Assembly: GCA_935421135.1 (NCBI GenBank)
Contig: OW285192.1
Span: forward strand, 19,383,001-19,447,000
Origin: Bugulina stolonifera
Taxonomy: Eukaryota > Bryozoa > Gymnolaemata > Cheilostomatida > Bugulidae
Reading direction: 5' to 3'
Length of the DNA stretch: 64,000 nt
This document shows positions 39,913 through 52,400 of this stretch, one piece after another; position 1 is the stretch's first letter, and the number at the start of each line of letters is the position of its first letter. The translations under genes were made by a program, and so were the position numbers. The notes under the pieces were generated by a model. It ran no database searches. It saw only the letters and a list, made by a program, of their open reading frames with translations, and was not told the origin of the DNA.

Positions 39913-40035
39913 GGTTGGTTGTAGATGAACTCAACAAAACAAAAGAATGTCCAGAACCACATACTTCAGGAGCCAACAATGTGGACAAGTCTGCTCTCCT
40001 TCAGCTGCTCATTACAGTCACATGGTTCTGTTGTC

Positions 40036-40107
40036 GCTAATGTACTAGACTATGTACTAGACTATGTACTAGACTATGTACTAGACTATGTACTAGACTA
40101 TGTACTA
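40036..40107. repeat. 12-bp tandem repeat, 6 copies
   Basis: The unit is ACTAGACTATGT. Confidence 0.85.
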
Positions 40108-40410
40108 TACTAGATGTACAACACTACACAACAAGAGTTATCACTGCACTACAGGGACAACACTACGCAACAACAGTCAACACTTACTTGTGAACAGCCA
40201 TTATATAAACTTGAGTACACCCTTCACTCGTTATTTTCTATTATTCTTCCATTTATTTCAGCTAGATTAGTGAAAACTTATAAAGCAAGTACAAAGCATT
40301 GAAATATCAGAAATAAAAATAAAAAGATTATGCCCAGTATATTACTTAATATAATAAATAGTACAATGTATAAAGATGTGGTTGGCATGGAATTTGATCA
40401 TAGCTCACAG

Positions 40411-40416
40411 TTTATT
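40411..40416 (-). promoter_or_regulatory. polyadenylation signal of the GAB-like gene
   Basis: The minus-strand AATAAA lies about 22 bases after the TGA stop (40438-40440). It predicts a very short 3' UTR. Confidence 0.55.
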
Positions 40417-40437
40417 GGCCATTAGGTGAATGGTAGA

Positions 40438-43400
40438 TCACTGCTCATTGGATGGGTATCGTCTGGCTGCCTTGAGGCCCTGAGTCTTGGACCCATCTAT
40501 ATACACATACTGCAGTCCTGCATTCTAAAATATAATAAAATTGTGTGGTGTTACTGTAGCACACAATAAATGACCGGTGTTCAAGTTTAGAATATACACA
40601 ATGTATATGTACAACAGTGAGAGTTGATAATCAGACATGCACTCACATTACTGGAGTTAGCAGCAGCCGTTTTAGAAGAGCAGGGAGGAGGAGATTTCAA
40701 TGGAGAAGTAGACAGCGCCATTTTATCTAATTCAACATATTTTACCAGCGGAGTTACAGCAGTTGGAGATTTAAGTGACCGGGGAGCAGCAACAGGCAGC
40801 CCCTACCAAGGACCAACACAACACAGAAAATAAGCTATTAGCACATGTACATAGTACATCTACATGGTACGTTAGTATATGTACATAGTATGTTAGTACA
40901 TGTATATGGTATGTTAGTACATGTATATGGTATGTTAGTACATGTATATGGTATGTTAGTACATGTACATGGTATGTTAGTACATGTATATGGTATGTTA
41001 GTACATGTACCTGTCTAGAAGCACCACAAGCAGCTGGTTTAGGAGGTCTGGAAGGAGTCTGCGGAGTATTTGTGTCCATTAACACATATCTAGTAGGTGG
41101 TACATCATAAATCTGTAACGCAGCATATCATAGCACAGCATAGTTATAGCACTATAGTATAAAACCATGTAATACAATATTATATTACAGCTGCATGTCT
41201 GTAACAGGAAGTGGCACAGCAGATACTAACCTGGTCACCATCTGACTCTGTCTCTGAAGATTCCTCTTCACTAGATGTCTGTGAATCCCGTCTTATCGGT
41301 AACTTGATATCTTCAGTTATGTTTTGCGATAAACTAGCTGGCTCCCCATCACTAACAAAATAGATGGTTTATTTCAATGCTGCCATGTGGTGGTGTTATA
41401 TACAGAGAGGGAATAATTCCGAAATACATAGGCACCTACCTGAATACAGAGTCTCGGATATATGACCTAGTTTTGAAGGACTGTGAGATGACTCGGATTG
41501 CTTCATCTGATTGAGTAGTAGACAGGTTAGGATGGCGTTTAACAACACCTGCTTCTGTTCCTAAAACAAACAGTGCAGTTCCACTTTGTGTACCAGTGTA
41601 TACCAGTGTGTACCAGTGTGTACCAGTGTATACCAGTGTGTACCAGTGTGTATCAGTGTGTACCAGTGTGTACCAGTGTATACCAGTGTGTACCAGTGTG
41701 TACCAGTGTGTACCAGTGTGTACCAGTGTATACCAGTGTGTACCAGTGTGTATCAGTGTGTATCAGTGTGTACCAGTGTGTATCAGTGTGTACCAGTGTG
41801 TACCAGTGTGTACCAGTGTGTATCAGTGTGTACCAGTGTGTATCAGTGTGTACCAGTGTGTACCAGTGTATACCAGTGTGTATCAGTGTGTACCAGTGTA
41901 TGCCAGTGTGTACCAGTGTGTACCAGTGTGTACCAGTGTGTACCAGTGTGCACCAGTGTGTACCAGTGTATACCAGTGTATACCAGTGTGTACCAGTGTG
42001 TAATATAGTATATATACATGTATATTATAGGCCGAAATATACATGCATATACATGTATATTATAGGCCGATATATACATATTTACCATATTTTAGTTGGA
42101 AATAGATTTAACTAAATGATAAATGCTAAACAATAAAGCCTGTTGGCCATACCTACAGTAGGTAGTAGTTGAACATTTTACTCTGCTGTTTCCAAGTATA
42201 ATTATTACTAGAACAATGTTTTCCTTTTTTATCTTTCACCTTCATCAACTTTATGATTTGAAGAGAAAAACTATTTGAGCATGAACTGCGTAACTACATA
42301 CACGTATGTAAGGGAGAGGACAATTTCACACACCAAAATGTTCTTTTAATTAGAAATGGATTGTGGATAACGATAATTACAAAATTCACTCGGTAATAAG
42401 TTTCATGCATTAGTAGCAAGGAGCATAATTCCTGAGGTCTACTTTCAGTGTAGATTAAAACCTGGCATGAAAGTCATCGGCGATTGACCAATGAAAGTTA
42501 TTGATATAAAGAAGAAATTGACCAATGTGCGTTCAGCTTTCCACCCCCTCCCGATGCAATCCTACGAATCTTTCACTTGGATCAAAATACACCAAAGAGC
42601 CCTCATACATGAATGGCATGCGAACCAGGATTTGCAAAGGGTAATATCTCCCTCATTAACTGACTTATGACTCAAAATTAAGTTCTTAATGATTGCAGGG
42701 ATTTAAAAAGTGTGCCTTATCTCGGAGAGAAAAAGGATACATACATGGGTTGATATATATGTGCGTACCAAATTATACTAGGTGTGTATGTTAGTACGTG
42801 TTGGTAGGCCTACATAAACATTGTACAATTACATACTCTTGAGGAATACAGAGTGAATGAGAAAGATTTGAGTGATTTACCGGTTCCAGTAAGTGTAGAC
42901 GGCTTAGGAGGGCGATGTGGCGCTTGTCCAACAGATATGCTGGATCTGGGGTGAGCTATTGGCCTACTAGCAGGTGCTACATCATATATGTCCTGTGGAC
43001 TATCAGGTCGACAACCAGTGGCAGGTGACAGAGGCTTTGCAGCAGGTGCTACATCATATATGTCCTGTGGACTATCAGGTCGATAACCAGTGGTAGGTGA
43101 CAAAGGCTTTGCAGCAGGTGCTACATCATATATGTCCTGTGGACTGTCAGGTCGATAACCAGTGGCAGGTGACATAGGCTTTGCAGCAGGTGCTACATCA
43201 TATATGTCCTGTGGACTGTCAGGTCGATAACCAGTGGCAGGTGACAGAGGCTTTGCAGCAGGTGCTACATCATATATCTCCTGTGGACTGTCAGGTCGAT
43301 AACCAGTGGCAGGTGACAGAGGCTTGGCAGCAGGTGCTATATCATATATGTCCTGTGGACTGTCAGGTCGATAACCAGTGGCAGGTGACAGAGGATGTGT

Positions 43401-46400
43401 AGCGGGTGCTACATCATATATGTCCTGTGGACTGTCCATGGCATAGTTCGGATCTCCACTTGACGCTGGATGCATATTGTACTCTGCCAGACTGTTATTA
43501 GACAGGTGTTCTGCTATTGAATCCTCAATTACAAGTAGTTGAGTGGATGCGTTTTGATACTTATGAATCCGGGAGGGAAGACCAGAGCAGGCAGTGGGAG
43601 GAATGGTAGAGAGGGCGGAGATAGCTTTGGGCACATCATATATTGAGTCGACGTGCCGATGCGTTTCCCACACATCACCTTCTTCAGATTTGTTACAGAT
43701 TACCTCTGATGGGAGCTTAGGGGGTCGAGGAGGGTGGGAACCTTCAGAGTGTACATCTGTCTCGGCTGGAAGAAGTACATTGTCAACAGTACTATCCTTA
43801 AACTCAGTGACCTCTTCATTCCTTCATCAATAAAATAAAACAGTTTCCAAGTTTAGCGGACGACGTCTTTCTATATTCAATCTCATGAAGTTCATCTATT
43901 GCTGTTCTGGATGACAGAAGGTAACTAAGCAAGGCAAGGACATACAATGTACATACACAAGGCCTACATACTGTTCATGATATAACATACTTACGTAGTG
44001 ACATACTGTGCTGGGACTCCACTAGTGTTAGGGATGAGGTCAGCCGAGGTGGCTAACTAAAATATTCCATGTGTACATATTAGGGATATAATCAGCACAT
44101 TCATGTGTGTCTACCATGTACATGTAGTTATCAAAGTCAATCTTAATATCCTGTCCATTGTTTTAAACGAGTGTTATTATATACAGTAGTTGAAAGTGAG
44201 GCCATTGTAGCACATCTGATATTAGTGTGTATGTCAGTGATAATGTTGAGGTAAGCGGTGGTATAGGACAAAGAGGGTAAAAGGAAAGAGGGATCACTCC
44301 GGCAAAAAAGTGTCCCTCCCGCCTCCAAACGCGGTCCGGATTAAGTAAGGAGTTGTGCCACCTTGTGTACAAATCCACTATGGCTATTGGCGTTCCGCAG
44401 ACCAATAAGAAGCGCTTCTTTACAATGGCGCCGTATAAACCATCTATTTATGTTAACGAGACATCAATACAGGATCGTAATATATAACAATCGTTAAGTC
44501 GAACAGCTATCCAAATTACCAGTAGGCAGATGGCGGGAAAGTGAATAGCGGAACGTCGGGACCGCCAAATTGGGCGTATTTGGTGGGACAGGGTATTATC
44601 ATTGAGTGATCCCTCTTTCCTTTTACTCTCTTTGTATAGGACACAGACTAAGGAGTTTGGTCATGCAAGTAATCATATAACACTTTGGTATTTACCCATA
44701 ACTATAGGTCCTATAGGTCAAAGGTATGTCCCGGACATACCTTTGACCTACATGTATATAATGATTTGGTATAGACAGTCGACCTATATAATAGTATGGT
44801 GTAGCCAGTTGACCTATATAATAGTATGGCATAGACAGTTGACCTATATAGTAGTATGGTGTAGCCAGTTGACCTATATAATAGTATGGTATAGACAGTC
44901 GACCTATATAATAGTATGGTGTAGCCAGTTGACCTATATAATAGTATGGTATAGACAGTTGACCTATATAATAGTATGGTGTAGCCAGTTGACCTATATA
45001 ATAGTATGGTATAGACAGTTGACCTATATAATAGTATGGTATAGACAGTTGACCTATATAATAGTATGGTATAGACATTTGACCTATATAATAGTATGGT
45101 ATAGACAGTTGACCTATATAATAGTATGGTATAGACAGTTGACCTATATAGTAGTATGGTATAGACCGTTAACCCATATAATAGTATGGTATCGACGATA
45201 CCTGGGCCGAAATTGTTCTTGGCTGTGGAGTGGGAAAAGTTAAACTGTCCTTTGCCACAGCAGGATATGATGTCACTGGTATAGGACTGGAGGGTATATC
45301 ATAGTCTTGCTCATCCTCATCTGTGCTATGTGAAACGTCATTGTACGAAGTATTTGAAGATGTAGGAGATGTAACTAAAATAAATATAGGCCTACAGTGT
45401 TTTAGGTTACATATATGAGAATGTACAGGTACAAGAATGTATAGTGTGAGTAAAAAGTTGTAGATCTCAGTTCTGCTGGCACTCCGCGGCGCTGCATGGT
45501 TTACAGTATACATGTGAATAGCATAGGCCTACCACATGTACCATACCATATAATCATCTATTACATGAACTATCATGAACATGTGCAGCATAATATACAG
45601 AGTGTCAACAGATAGTGAGAGATAGTGAGAGATATGGACAGACAGTGAGAGATATGGACAGATAGTGACAGACAGTGAGAGGTATGGACAGATAGTGACA
45701 GATATGGACAGATAGTGAGAGATATGGACAGACAGTGAGAGATATGGACAGACAGTGAGAGATATGGACAGACAGTGAGAGATATGGACAGATAGTGACA
45801 GACAGTGAGAGGTATGGACAGATAGTGACAGATATGGACAGATAGTGAGAGATATGGACAGATAGTGACAGATATGGACAGACAGTGAGAGATATGGACA
45901 GACAGTGAGAGATATGGACAGATAGTGACAGACAGTGAGAGGTATGGACAGATAGTGACAGATATGGACAGATAGTGAGAGATATGGACAGATAGTGAGA
46001 GGTATGGACAGATAGTGACAGATATGGACAGATAGTGACAGATATGGACAGACAGTGAGAGATATGGACAGACAGTGAGAGATATGGACAGACAGTGAGA
46101 GATATGGACAGATAGTGACAGACAGTGAGAGGTATGGACAGATAGTGAGAGATATGGGCAGATAGTGAGAGATATGGACAGACAGTGAGAGATATGGACA
46201 GAGAGTGAGAGATATGGACAGATAGTGACAGACAGTGAGAGGTATGGACAGATAGTGACAGATATGGACAGATAGTGAGAGATATGGACAGATAGTGACA
46301 GATATGGACAGACAGTGAGAGATATGGACAGATATGGACAGATAGTGATAGATATGGACAGATAGTGACGGATATGGACCGATAATGACAGGTAGGGACA

Positions 46401-49400
46401 GACAGTGAGAGGTATGGACAGATATGGACAGACAGTGAGAGGTATTGACAGATAGTGATGGATATGGACAGATAGTGACAGAGGGAACTAGATTAAGAGA
46501 TGAAAAGAACAGCAAACAAATAAAACACAACAACACAAGACTATGCTATACCCTCATATAAATGAAATACTACAGTACAATACTATATCATGACACAGTG
46601 TTATTTTACTATGCGATAATATACAGTCTTACAATATAGCAATATTTTACAATACAATACTACTAGTATATAGTAATAGTATATTACAATACAACAACTA
46701 TAATCATTACTATACAACAGTAGGGGGAATTACCTTGCCATTAGTTGAAGCTAAAACAGAATTGTAATAGAGGCAATGACAATCATACAATATTATACAT
46801 TCTACCTAACTATGATGAGTATATACATAAGTGTATACATGTGAGCACATAATGTAGTAACAACATAACCAGTAGAGCATTGGCTGAACTCTTTGTACCT
46901 CAACCAAAGATGGTAAAAGGAAAGATGGTACTCCGACCAAAAACTGTAAGGAGTTGTGCTACCTTGTATACGAATGCCTTACTACTATTGGTGTTGCGCA
47001 GACCAAGACCATTGAAATAAACAAGAATTTATTATAGGATACTCAATATTGCAATCGTTAAACTGTGATGCTAGTTGAACAGCTATCCAAAACTCAGCTG
47101 GTGGACGGCAGGAAAGTGAATCGCATAATTTGACATATTTGGTAGGACAGGGTATTATCATTGAGTGAATCGTCTTTCCGTTTACCATCTTTGTCTGAAC
47201 CTCCTCTATTTGTCACATTGATTCTCATTGGATAAATGAGCGCTGTCACCTTGATTTTCATTGGCTGAATGAGCACTGTCACCTTGATTTTCATTCACTG
47301 TATTGAATCTGTCATCTCTATTCTTATTAGCTGAAGTAGGAGATACAGGTGCTGAAGACTTCACACTGGCAGAAACTGCTTGCTGACAATTATCTGGAAA
47401 TGAAAGGTTGATAAAACTACAGTAAGTCTATTCACATGTCTATGGCAGGCATAGACATGTGGATAGACATATTTTATGTTTGTATGTATACACTTACATT
47501 GTAGTAAGTCTAATGACATGACTATCGTAGGCATAGACATGTGAATAGACATATTGTATGTTTGTAAGTATACACTTAGTAAGTCTATCCACATGTCTAT
47601 GGTAGGCGTAGACATGTGGATAGACATATTGTATGCTTGTAGGTATACACTTAGTAAGTCTATCCACATGTCTATGGTAGGCATAGACATGTGGATAGAC
47701 TTATTGTATGTTTGTATGTATACACTTACATCTGTAGTAAGTCTATTCACATGTCTATGGTAGGCATAGCACACGATACACGTGTGTGTACACTTAAAAT
47801 TTTTTGCAGTAGGCTATCCAGCATTCAGCAGTTGTGTTCCCTTGACCGATCCATACAGCGAGACACAACTCCCGTATATACAGTATTATAATACATGTAC
47901 GAGTATATATTGTGCAAGTCATATGTGGTACAGCTTAGGTTGCAATTCCTCCCTAAATGAGCAGCAGCAGAGTAGAGTCCTGAGTAAATAGGGGTAGACG
48001 ATGTAGACTATCTGTATAGTGTTGTACACCATGGCTTACCACAGAAGACGTAGACTATCTGTATAGTGTTGTACACCATGACTTACCACAGACGATGTAG
48101 ACTATCTGTATAGTGTTGTACACCATGGCTTACCATAGATGATGTAGACTATCTGTATAGTGTTGTACACCATGGCTTACCACAGAAGACGTAGACTATC
48201 TGTATAGTGTTGTACACCATGGCTTACCATAGATGATGCAGACTATCTGTATAGTGTTGTACACCATGGCTTACCACAGAAGACGTAGACTATCTGTATA
48301 GTGTTGTACACCATGGCTTACCATAGATGATGTAGACTATCTGTATAGTGTTGTACACCATGACTTACCATAGACGATGCAGACTATCTGTATAGTGTTG
48401 TACACCTTGGCTTACCATAGATGATGCAGACTATCTGTATAGTGTTGTACACCTTGGCTTACCATAGACGATGTAGACTATCTGTATAGTGTTGTACACC
48501 ATGGCTTACCATAGATGATGTAGACTATCTGTATAGTGTTGTACACCATGGCTTACCATAGATGATGTAGACTATCTGTATAGTGTTGTACACCATGACT
48601 TACCACAGATGATGTAGACTATCTGTATAGTGTTGTACACCATGGCTTACCATAGATGATGTAGACTATCTGTATAGTGTTGTACACCATGACTTACCAT
48701 AGATGATGTAGACTATCTGTATAGTGTTGTACACCTTGGCTTACCATAGATGATGTAGACTATCTGTATAGTGTTGTACACCATGGCTTACCATAGACGA
48801 TGTAGACTATCTGTATAGTGTTGTACACCATGGCTTACCATAGATGATGTAGACTATCTGTATAGTGTTGTACACCATGGCTTACCATAGATGATGTAGA
48901 CTATCTGTATAGTGTTGTACACCATGGCTTACCATAGATGATGTAGACTATCTGTATAGTGTTGTACACCATGGCTTACCATAGATGATGTAGACTATCT
49001 GTATAGTGTTGTACACCATGACTTACCATAGATGATGTAGACTATCTGTATAGTGTTGTACACCATGGCTTACCATAGATGATGTAGACTATCTGTATAG
49101 TGTTGTACACCTTGGCTTACCATAGATGATGCAGATTATCTGTATAGTGTTGTACACCATGGCTTACCATAGATGATGCACATTAGTATGCAGCAAACTC
49201 AACTTATAGGAAATAATTTGGAGCGACTAGGGGTGGATGAAGCTTGCGGTTGGTTTGGGCATTAAAAGTAGTAGGTGGTGGAGGTGGCATTAGTGGTAGT
49301 CAGTAGTGATAGTAGTAGGTGGTGGTGGTGGCATTAGTGGTAGTCAGTAGTGATAGTAGTGGTGGCATTAGTGATAGTCAGTAGTGATAGTAGTAGTGGT

Positions 49401-52400
49401 GGTGGCGGCATTAGTGGTAGTCAGTAGTGATAGTAGTAGTGGTGGTGGTGGCATTAGTGGTAGTCAGTAGTGATAGTAGTGGTGGTGGTGGTGGCATTAG
49501 TGGTAGTCAGTAGTGATAGTAGTAGTGGTGGTGGTGGCATTAGTGGTAGTCAGTAGTGATAGTAGTAGTGGTGGTGGTGGCATTAGTGGTAGTCAGTAGT
49601 GATAGTAGTAGTGGTGGTAGTAGTAGTATTGGTAGTGATGAAGGTAGTAGTGGTAGTGATGAAATGGACGCCATATATTATTATTATTTTCATTAAATCA
49701 AATTGAAGGGAGGGGGGTCCCCAGTGGTTAATACAGTGTGAGTGAAGTATTATGTTCATTATAAACACTGTTAGTTATAAACACCAACTCTGCGTTCATC
49801 ATAAACACTGACTCTGCGTTCATCATAAACACTGACTCTGCATTCATCATAAACACTGACTCTGCATTCATCATAAACACTGACTCTGCGTTCATCATAA
49901 ACACTGACTCTGCATTCATCATAAACACTGACTCTGCGTTCATCATAAACACTGACTCTGCGTTCATCATAAACACTGACTCTGCGTTCATCATAAACAC
50001 TGACTCTGCGTTCATCATAAACACTGACTCTGCGTTCATCATAAACACTGACTCTGCGTTCATCATAAACACTGACTCTGCGTTCATCATAAACACTGAC
50101 TCTGCGTTCATCATAAACACTGACTCTGCATTCATCATAAACACTGACTCTGCGTTCATCATAAACACTGACTCTGCGTTCATCATAAACACCGACTCTG
50201 CAGTTTATTATAAACACCGACTCTGCATTCATCATAAACACTGACTCTGCGTTTATTATAAACACCGACTCTGCAGTTTATTATAAACACTGACTCTGCG
50301 TTCATTATAAACACCGACTCTGCAGTTTATTATAAACACCGACTCTGCAGTTTATTATAAACACCGACTCTGCGTTAATTATAAACACTGACTCTGCGTT
50401 CATCATAAACACTGACTCTGCGTTCATTATAAACACTGACTCTGCATTCATCATAAACACTGACTCTGCGTTCATCATAAACACTGACTCTGCGTTCATC
50501 ATAAACACTGACTCTGCGTTCATCATAAACACTGACTCTGCAGTTTATTATAAACACCGACTCTGCGTTCATCATAAACACTGACTCTGCGTTCATCATA
50601 AACACTGACTCTGCAGTTTATTATAAACACCGACTCTGCAGTTTATTATAAACACCGACTCTGCGTTCATCATAAACACTGACTCTGCGTTCATCATAAA
50701 CACTGACTCTGCAGTTCATCATAAACACCGACTCTGCAGTTCATCATAAACACCGACTCTGCAGTTTATTATAAACACCGACTCTGCAGTTTATTATAAA
50801 CACCGACTCTGCGTTAATTATAAACACTGACTCTGCGTTCATCATAAACACTGACTCTGCGTTCATTATAAACACTGACTCTGCATTCATCATAAACACT
50901 GACTCTGCGTTCATCATAAACACTGACTCTGCGTTCATCATAAACACTGACTCTGCGTTCATCATAAACACTGACTCTGCAGTTTATTATAAACACCGAC
51001 TCTGCGTTCATCATAAACACTGACTCTGCGTTCATCATAAACACTGACTCTGCGTTCATCATAAACACTGACTCTGCGTTCATCATAAACACTGACTCTG
51101 CATTCATCATAAACACTGACTCTGCATTCATCATAAACACTGACTCTGCGTTCATCATAAACACTGACTCTGCATTCATCATAAACACTGACTCTGCGTT
51201 CATCATAAACACTGACTCTGCGTTCATCATAAACACTGACTCTGCAGTTTATTATAAACACCGACTCTGCATTCATCATAAACACTGACTCTGCGTTCAT
51301 CATAAACACTGACTCTGCGTTCATCATAAACACTGACTCTGCGTTCATCATAAACACTGACTCTGCGTTCATCATAAACACTGACTCTGCAGTTTATTAT
51401 AAACACCGACTCTGCATTCATCATAAACACTGACTCTGCGTTCATCATAAACACTGACTCTGCGTTCATCATAAACACTGACTCTGCGTTCATCATAAAC
51501 ACTGACTCTGCGTTCATCATAAACACTGACTCTGCGTTCATCATAAACACTGACTCTGCAGTTTATTATAAACACCGACTCTGCATTCATCATAAACACT
51601 GACTCTGCGTTCATCATAAACACTGACTCTGCGTTCATCATAAACACTGACTCTGCGTTCATCATAAACACTGACTCTGCGTTCATCATAAACACTGACT
51701 CTGCATTCATCATAAACACCGACTCTGCAGTTTATTATAAACACCGACTCTGCATTCATCATAAACACTGACTCTGCATTCATCATAAACACTGACTCTG
51801 CGTTCATCATAAACACTGACTCTGCGTTCATCATAAACACTGACTCTGCGTTCATCATAAACACTGACTCTGCGTTCATTATAAACATCAACTCTGCGTT
51901 TATTATAAACACCGACTCTGCGTTCATCATAAACACTGACTCTGCGTTCATCATAAACACTGACTCTGCGTTCATCATAAACACTGACTCTGCGTTCATC
52001 ATAAACACTGACTCTGCATTCATCATAAACACTGACTCTGCATTCATCATAAACACTGACTCTGCGTTCATCATAAACACTGACTCTGCATTCATCATAA
52101 ACACTGACTCTGCGTTCATCATAAACACTGACTCTGCGTTCATCATAAACACTGACTCTGCGTTCATCATAAACACTGACTCTGCGTTCATCATAAACAC
52201 TGACTCTGCAGTTTATTATAAACACCGACTCTGCATTCATCATAAACACTGACTCTGCGTTCATCATAAACACTGACTCTGCGTTCATCATAAACACTGA
52301 CTCTGCGTTCATCATAAACACTGACTCTGCGTTCATCATAAACACTGACTCTGCATTCATCATAAACACTGACTCTGCGTTCATCATAAACACTGACTCT

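Noticed and set aside
39071..39988. Three long minus-strand frames with His/Thr/Tyr/Cys repeats
   Set aside because: Products of the 41-bp array, with the same peptide in three frames and no splice or domain support.
45529..46536. A 335-codon Leu/Ser/Tyr-rich minus-strand frame
   Set aside because: A 10/20-bp array read in a stop-free frame; it lies in a GAB intron.
46725..46742. A 17-nt extra GAB microexon
   Set aside because: Its length breaks the reading frame between the neighbouring exons in every phase.
47998..49175. CRISPR-like look of regularly spaced repeats
   Set aside because: There are no unique spacers; the units are contiguous tandem repeats in an animal intron.
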